A stretch of DNA of 64,000 bases from Bacteroidota bacterium (GTDB lineage: Bacteria; Bacteroidota; Ignavibacteria; Kryptoniales; JAKASW01): the NCBI GenBank assembly GCA_021825585.1, contig JAKAGT010000017.1, positions 50,074 to 114,073 of the forward strand. Reading direction: 5' to 3'. How positions within the stretch are numbered: the stretch's first letter is position 1; every line of letters begins with the position of its first letter. Under the pieces are notes generated by a model, which was not told the DNA's origin, searched no databases, and saw nothing but the letters and a program-made list of their open reading frames with translations. The position numbers and the translations under genes were made by a program. Of the stretch, positions 62,901-64,000 are shown in pieces.

Positions 62901-63149
62901 GACACTGGTTACGCTCTTGACACCGTCAACAGTCGAAACGACCTCTTCGACAGGGCGTGTTACGCTCTTTTCTATCTCGGTGGGAGGCGCTCCGTTGAAA
63001 TCGGTTTCTACAAGCAGCTCGGGCACCTTTATTGAAGGCAAAAAATCTACGCCAATCTGGGTGAATGTAATGATCCCGAGTAATGCCACGCCAAGGAAGA
63101 ACATGAGCGTTGTGACCCGACGGGAGATTGATATCGTTGTAAGAGACAT
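59934..63149 (-). CDS. RND-family efflux transporter 1 (HAE1-like)
   Basis: 1071 residues from the ATG at 63149 (GGAGGA seven bases upstream, inside the end of the preceding gene). Start MSLTTISISRRVTTLMFFLG, porter segment FNGAPPTEIEKSVTRPVEEV, proton-relay helix LSLGIGMIGDNAIIVVENFS with one Asp, second porter half and the C-terminal IIGMVIMLGAIDNDAVIAVD. It carries two short non-family loops, RRSGHSSLQSAVSSQQVDAS near residue 160 and NRSQRSASSDQQASGFQNPT near 525, both encoded by TGANNGC-type 7-bp repeats. It sits directly before RND gene 2. Two adjacent, different RND genes with one adaptor suggest a heteromeric pump, as in MdtBC. Confidence 0.92.
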   Translation of the reverse strand: MSLTTISISRRVTTLMFFLGVALLGIITFTQIGVDFLPSIKVPELLVETDFNGAPPTEIEKSVTRPVEEVVSTVDGVKSVTSVSEDGRSLVTVSFYWGTNVDYAMLEVREKLDEVRGSLPQDAGRPTIFRIDPSTESIMTLAVNYRRSGHSSLQSAVSSQQVDASQLAGVSDEMHLAQLKDFAEQLVKRRLEQIPGVAQAAVAGGVQREIRVDIDLQKLSSFGLTEDGVAQALKNANVNLEGGTINEGVFRYSLRTIGEFRSLQDIRNVVVRRSGDDSPGGGIPLAAFATVGESFAKREGMTRVNGKEAILIFIKKEASTNTITVSKRVEQVVAQLNRSFPAVEISTVFDQAEFIGKSISDIEQAIVFGALLALLVLFVFLRDPRYPLLIAAVTPLSILGTIVLMYFSGITFNIISLTGLSLGIGMIGDNAIIVVENFSRLREKGYSITDAVVEGSKEINLSVAASTFTNVVIFLPVVFVSGLAQKLFLDMGLTMTFSLLASLLVAVTIVPTFLTRMRHKNRSQRSASSDQQASGFQNPTLFAGAYRRFMSWYLNFLRFSLNRPGIIIGGTVLLTIVSLGTAFLIKTEEAPDIDQSRFVILVSLPPYMSLTATDHAVNEIESTLLKMPEIESVVSGVGVYSTEDYFENLSSSVNSAKVECRVRGGYSVAKVIDDVRGSLAGVKPQLSQLGAAIMITRPSTTFERILEPRKSDVDIEIIGDDLPGSIVAADSLLNKLRKVNYLTDVGLEGQPTTREVWLLIDRRSAQSYGVDLMSLTRQISDLIQGVTATYFDRFDEKYAIRIVPVNGSNEDNALRTVLNDNVRTSSGVIVPIRNLIKVEERHGYSSITHQDQQRAVVIHANVTTKDVLTAASDLRSMTSRMNLPAGTEMKIGGKIDDIRSMFRGLIIIVLLAIFLVYVILASQYESVLYPLVILAPSPLALVGAFILMFLFGQTYNLMSIIGMVIMLGAIDNDAVIAVDMMISNRRNGMELSEAILDGMQKRFRPIVMTTLTSILGMVPLVLGFGKGLELAEALSYPIIGGLIGSTLSTLFLIPVLYRYFDRLSGVVRKVQ
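61558..61585. repeat. 7-bp tandem repeat, TGANNGC consensus, inside RND gene 1
   Basis: TGATCGC TGGAAGC TGACCGC TGACTTC: four units in the segment for the loop that links the two halves of the pump. Confidence 0.75.
62653..62691. repeat. 7-bp tandem repeat, TGANNGC type, inside RND gene 1
   Basis: TGACTGG CATCGAC CTGT and then TGACTGC TGACAGC TGACTGC: the last three units are exact-period repeats. They encode a Ser/Gln/Val-rich loop (LQSAVSSQQVDASQLAG) in the first porter domain. Confidence 0.65.
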
Positions 63150-63151
63150 TA

Positions 63152-63718
63152 TTATCCTCCACTTTCGGGGTATGCATATAAGCGATCTGTGGGGTGACCA
63201 AAAGCTGGAGCGAGAATACACTTCTTGGAGGAAGGAGGCAAAACAGTGTTTGAAATGGCAGGCGGCGGCGGTCCCCTCATCATCACAGCCTTAACCGGCA
63301 CAAGTCTCCCACATTGGAGCACGTACCCGATCGTACCACCTTTTGCGCGGAATCCCGTTTCGTCTCCGCTCAGCACCCCATCGCCCGGATAATCCGAATT
63401 AACTCTGGGATGCTTGCCACGTCCAACACGCGTCCTAATGAAAAATTGCCCTTCATCCTTGCCCGAGGGACTAAAAAACGTTGGCCAAGAGAAATCACTA
63501 TGGATGATCTGTTGAGCGCACCGGCTGTCAACACTCCGATTTGCCGGAAGCTGCATTCCGGGTGATCGAACACGTGCTGCGAGGCCCGCCACCATGATGA
63601 GTAACAGAGACAACACAAGATACTTCGCGTCACTCGACGGTCTTCCCGCTAATGAAAGAGAATGCATACCGCGCACCGCCCTAATTCGTGCTTTGTGATC
63701 CGATTCAACAATCTTCAC
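63152..63718 (-). CDS. Possible exported protein heading the RND operon
   Basis: 188 residues. A hydrophobic segment (KYLVLSLLLIMVAGLAA, about 33-49) follows a long basic start, so a start at the internal Met 18 would give a better signal peptide. The rest is rich in Gly, Pro and Ser and shows no family I know. Its stop is two bases from the RND 1 start and its last codons contain that gene's ribosome site. A consensus promoter lies about 110 bases upstream. Gene context therefore supports it more than its sequence does. Confidence 0.45.
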   Translation of the reverse strand: MKIVESDHKARIRAVRGMHSLSLAGRPSSDAKYLVLSLLLIMVAGLAARVRSPGMQLPANRSVDSRCAQQIIHSDFSWPTFFSPSGKDEGQFFIRTRVGRGKHPRVNSDYPGDGVLSGDETGFRAKGGTIGYVLQCGRLVPVKAVMMRGPPPPAISNTVLPPSSKKCILAPAFGHPTDRLYAYPESGG

Positions 63719-63824
63719 TTCGTGACATGCTGAACCGGTGCTTCGTCAATTGAACTTCATCCCTCCGCGCAGAAACCGTTCAACGATATCACGATGTCAA
63801 AAGCGAATCAACTAACTGTGAGAG

Positions 63825-63853
63825 AATATATGACAACCCTTCAATGATGTCAA
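63825..63853 (-). promoter_or_regulatory. Sigma-70-type promoter for the RND operon
   Basis: TTGACA (63853-63848), 17 bases, TATATT (63830-63825) on the minus strand, the same boxes and spacing as the promoters at 84-112 and 20347-20375. The expected transcript starts near 63818. The remaining bases to 64000 contain no gene that I can support. Confidence 0.8.
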
Positions 63854-64000
63854 GATGAATGCTGAAACCGGGTGGTAACCGCTCAGTTACAGGGGTAAAG
63901 TAAGGGAAGAGATCGGTACGGGACTGGACTCGTGAAGGGGTAATATTTATATTCTTGGCAGAGACAATGCCACAGACAAAGAGGTTCTTAGAGACAGCGA

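Noticed and set aside
1..64000. Search for CRISPR arrays, tRNA/rRNA genes, transposases and integrases
   Set aside because: No regularly spaced repeats, cloverleaf-like sequence or recombinase motifs were seen. The seven-base repeats are far too short for a CRISPR array.

Overview
The window looks like chromosome of a free-living bacterium of the Bacteroidota/Ignavibacteriota/Chlorobiota assemblage. The evidence is secreted proteins with type IX secretion (T9SS)-style C-terminal sorting domains (FQNYPNPFNPTT...ASGVYF), a PorV-family barrel, TonB receptors with carboxypeptidase-regulatory N-termini and DUF4249-like lipoproteins. Three promoters match the E. coli-like consensus TTGACA-N17-TATATT. 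Base composition is moderate, and the 42.5-54.6 kb block looks AT-richer by eye. I saw no rRNA, tRNA, CRISPR array or transposase.

Layout. 0.3-12.3 kb (minus): an envelope operon that reads MauE/DoxX redox membrane protein, BNR protein with sorting domain, lipoprotein, Cys-rich peptide, second BNR protein, second lipoprotein, TonB receptor, degenerate PIG-L-like protein. 12.4-20.4 kb (minus): TonB receptor, large sorting-domain protein and PorV-like barrel, with a consensus promoter and a ~435-nt leader. 21-26.3 kb (minus): SppA-like protease fused to a barrel-like domain, class V aminotransferase, serA. 26.4-30 kb (plus): accA, thioesterase, Trm112-like protein, four-helix-bundle protein, flippase. 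30-35.6 kb (minus): YncE/phosphoesterase protein and a large BNR-repeat protein. 36.3-38.9 kb (plus): dapB-dapA-dapD. 38.9-42.4 kb (minus): methylmalonyl-CoA mutase-type catalytic subunit, UbiA prenyltransferase, DUF4097 protein. 42.5-55 kb (minus): accessory cluster. 55.1-63.9 kb (minus): a secreted unknown protein, two tandem RND transporters and one adaptor, behind a consensus promoter.

The most interesting part is 42.5-55 kb. An AraC-type regulator is followed by a MauE-like membrane protein whose stop overlaps (ATGA) the start of the first of three tandem, paralogous, Cys-rich exported peptides. Next come a 6-bladed beta-propeller lipoprotein, a MauD-like redoxin, a TlpA-like thioredoxin, a transglutaminase-like lipoprotein, an NlpC/P60 lipoprotein, an O-antigen-ligase-like membrane protein with a TPR tail, a truncated signal peptidase I and a second NlpC/P60 protein. 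I read this as a candidate system for exporting, redox-folding and possibly processing or cross-linking small Cys-rich peptides. The first operon has a reduced version: MauE, a 10-Cys peptide, and a lipoprotein whose C-terminus is the tail of a redoxin, as if a deletion had fused them.

Two further structural features stand out. A 715-bp block, identical but for one base, spans the BNR/lipoprotein gene junction in both copies of the duplication. Degenerate 7-bp tandem repeats occur in several intergenic gaps and inside the RND pump genes, where they encode low-complexity loops.
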